DNA of 8,114 nt from Candidatus Pacearchaeota archaeon (GTDB lineage: Archaea; Nanobdellota; Nanobdellia; Pacearchaeales; GW2011-AR1), in NCBI GenBank assembly GCA_014728745.1, contig WJLC01000060.1, forward strand, positions 1 to 8,114, written 5' to 3'. Below are positions 7,036 to 8,114 of the stretch, piece by piece. Within the stretch, counting starts at the first letter, position 1. Every line of letters starts with the position of its first letter. The notes under the pieces are model-generated. The model was given only the letters and a program-made list of their open reading frames with translations. It had not been told where the DNA came from and made no database searches. The position numbers and the translations under genes are program-made.

Positions 7036-7620
7036 ATGAAAAGAGAAAAGCTCATTTTAACTTTATCTTGGATAATTGTTCTTGTAACGCTATTATCTTT
7101 AATAGTTACTTTGAATAAGTTTGGTGTTATAACAGGACAGGCAACTGATACTGGTGAGGCAAATCTTTCAATAACCAAGTTTGCAAGCATTAGATTTACT
7201 GATGCTATTTGTGATTTTGGTAGTGGTAATGTAGATGAAGATTCCACATACGGTTGGATGTATACAAACAATGGGTCCACACAAAATCTTACAGGTTTAA
7301 GCGCTTGTGATGGTTTGATTTATCAAAATGATGGTAATAGTGAAATAACTGTTAATTTATCATCTGATACTGCTGCTGCAGGTTTACTACCTGGTGGAAC
7401 AAGCCCAGCATTTGAGTGGATGGTTGACGACACTAATTGTGATGGAGTAGCCGCTGCAAATACATACACAACAATATCTGCAGGTGCAGATGTAACTGTT
7501 TGTAGTAATTTGTCTAAGACAAGCACACAGGATGTTGATTTTTACTTGAAGATTCCTGAAGATGCTTATACCAACGGAGAATCATCAGCTGTAATAACTG
7601 TTACAGGAAGCGCGATTTAA
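7036..7620 (+). CDS. Secreted or anchored beta-sandwich surface subunit, 194 aa (possible filament subunit)
   Basis: A hydrophobic segment (6-26) is followed by 'FGVITGQATDTGEANLSI'; cleavage after 'GQA' (residue 36) is plausible, otherwise the helix anchors it. The remaining 158 residues look all-beta, with 'ICDFGSGN', 'GLIYQNDGN', 'VNLSSDT', 'FEWMVDD' and a closing 'DFYLKIPEDAYTNGESSAV', the same pattern as the C-terminal domain of the giant protein. Four Cys (59, 91, 135, 156) could form two disulfides, and five N-x-S/T sequons are present. There is no class III (archaellin/pilin) peptidase motif, so it is not a type IV pilin. Strong ribosome binding site, dedicated promoter and a heavy-duty terminator suggest high expression, as for a structural subunit. 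TasA-like or WxL-like folds are candidates; neither is shown. Function is inferred from context. Confidence 0.85.
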   Translation: MKREKLILTLSWIIVLVTLLSLIVTLNKFGVITGQATDTGEANLSITKFASIRFTDAICDFGSGNVDEDSTYGWMYTNNGSTQNLTGLSACDGLIYQNDGNSEITVNLSSDTAAAGLLPGGTSPAFEWMVDDTNCDGVAAANTYTTISAGADVTVCSNLSKTSTQDVDFYLKIPEDAYTNGESSAVITVTGSAI

Positions 7621-7652
7621 TTTTTTTATTTTTTTATTTTTTTATTTTTTTT
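7621..7652 (+). terminator. Four-fold oligo-T terminator, (T7A)3T8
   Basis: Directly after the TAA there are four T-tracts (7621-7627, 7629-7635, 7637-7643, 7645-7652) separated by single A residues, an exact 8-bp period. There is no stem upstream, as expected for archaeal U-tract termination (FttA/aCPSF1-type, established in other archaea). A weak 5-bp stem (gcaga/tctgc, 7656-7671) follows. Confidence 0.8.
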
Positions 7653-7707
7653 AGAGCAGAGTGAAATCTGCAATTTGAAAATTTGAGTTTTTATTACATT
7701 AAATTAG

Positions 7708-7726
7708 GGTTTATTTAGGTTTATTT
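7708..7726 (+). repeat. Tandem 9-bp repeat upstream of the last gene's TATA box
   Basis: ggtttattt occurs at 7708-7716 and 7718-7726, with a 10-base period of about one helical turn, ending 16 bases before the TATA-like sequence. It could be an activator site, but the region is low complexity and chance is possible. Confidence 0.3.
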
Positions 7727-7742
7727 TGTGTTATTTAGTAAG

Positions 7743-7750
7743 TTATAAAA
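7743..7750 (+). promoter_or_regulatory. TATA box for a probably leaderless transcript
   Basis: ttataaaa is centred about 26 bases before the ATG at 7773, which would place transcription start at or next to the start codon. There is no Shine-Dalgarno sequence before that ATG (attatttaaatc), which fits a leaderless mRNA. Confidence 0.6.
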
Positions 7751-7772
7751 AGTATTTTTAATTATTTAAATC

Positions 7773-8114
7773 ATGAAATTTAAAAGAGGTAAAAGAATTA
7801 ATAATTTGCTTACTGTATCTTTCATGTGCGTAATTTTTGTTGTATTATCAATTAGTTTTGTTTCTGCTATTAGAATAACCCCTGCTAAAATTGAAGGTGC
7901 TTTTAGGCCTGGTTTTGAGACAGAGGTGACATATCGTGTTAGCAGTCCTACTGGAAAAAACATAGAGGTTTTTGTTAATGGGGGGTTAGCAGATTACATC
8001 ACTCTTGACAAGGAAAAAATCAAAGGAAGTGGAGAGGTAATTGCTTCAATAAAGTTTCCAGAGGATTTGGAGTTAGAGCCAGGAACTCACAAAACCTATG
8101 TCGGAGCTCGTGAG
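7773..8114 (+). CDS. Secreted Ig-fold protein, paralogue of the 418-residue protein (3' partial)
   Basis: The frame is open from ATG 7773 to the window edge (114 codons). A basic n-region, a hydrophobic core (about 11-30) and a likely cleavage site after 'FVSA' (residue 32) form a signal peptide. The mature start 'IRITPAKIEGAFRPG' and the following 'YRVSSPTGKNIEVFVNG', 'YITLDKEKIKGSGE' and 'LELEPGTHKTYVGARE' align with the first domain of the protein at 5435-6691 ('IGVSPGRKTIDY', 'FKVLNPSLKNTNVDLSVKG', 'IILYENSLEIFSGQ', 'LNLKPGKNQAEILITE'). It is therefore probably the same COG1361-like family and may also have a C-terminal anchor outside the window. It has its own promoter, so it is not in the transcript of the gene pair. 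The role is unknown; partner or docking protein is inferred. Confidence 0.85.
   Translation, partial: MKFKRGKRINNLLTVSFMCVIFVVLSISFVSAIRITPAKIEGAFRPGFETEVTYRVSSPTGKNIEVFVNGGLADYITLDKEKIKGSGEVIASIKFPEDLELEPGTHKTYVGARE

Noticed and set aside
6843..7110. Type IV pilin or archaellin identity for the two small proteins
   Set aside because: There is no class III peptidase site ([KR][GA] before the helix) and the mature region looks all-beta without a long N-terminal helix.
7621..7652. CRISPR-like or mobile-element repeat
   Set aside because: The 8-bp units are contiguous T-tracts with no spacers or inverted ends; a terminator explains them.
7766..7963. Antisense open frame over the last gene
   Set aside because: The + strand frame here encodes a clean signal peptide and a domain related to the 418-residue protein, so the antisense frame is a shadow.

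Overview
The window looks like a cell-surface locus of an archaeon, probably an AT-rich member of the DPANN groups such as Woesearchaeales or Pacearchaeales. That placement is inference. Support comes from archaeal TATA boxes (6755-6764 and 7743-7750), one apparently leaderless gene, oligo-T termination without a GC-rich hairpin, very dense N-x-S/T sequons, COG1361-like Ig-fold secreted proteins, and an 'ITGQAT' sequence after a signal/anchor helix. All genes are on the + strand and every one appears exported or membrane-anchored. No enzyme, RNA gene, CRISPR array or insertion sequence was seen.

Layout. Bases 1-5399 hold the 3' 1798 codons of a giant modular surface protein whose start lies outside the window. 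In order it has two Asp/Cys-rich DN..D repeats, several Ig-like domains, a seven-bladed beta-propeller inserted inside an Ig-like domain, a Cys-rich module, more Ig-like domains and a C-terminal beta domain. After 35 bases comes a 418-residue protein (5435-6691) with a signal peptide, Ig-like domains and a C-terminal membrane anchor. A promoter region (6692-6842) then drives a tight pair: a 63-residue mini-protein (6843-7034) and a 194-residue secreted beta protein (7036-7620), separated by one base. A four-fold oligo-T terminator closes that unit. A new gene with its own promoter (7773 to the window edge) encodes a paralogue of the start of the 418-residue protein.

How the genes may work together (inference). 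The C-terminal domain of the giant protein resembles the whole exported part of the 194-residue protein, and the 63-residue protein looks like a copy of that protein's N-terminus only. The two Ig-fold proteins flanking the pair are related to each other. A large modular protein, a small abundant subunit carrying the same domain and a membrane-anchored Ig-fold partner recall two known arrangements: Gram-positive WxL/DUF916 loci, and pili or threads with a tip adhesin, shaft subunit and accessory proteins. I cannot show either homology from the sequence alone. A surface filament or cell-wall-associated adhesion complex is the most economical hypothesis.
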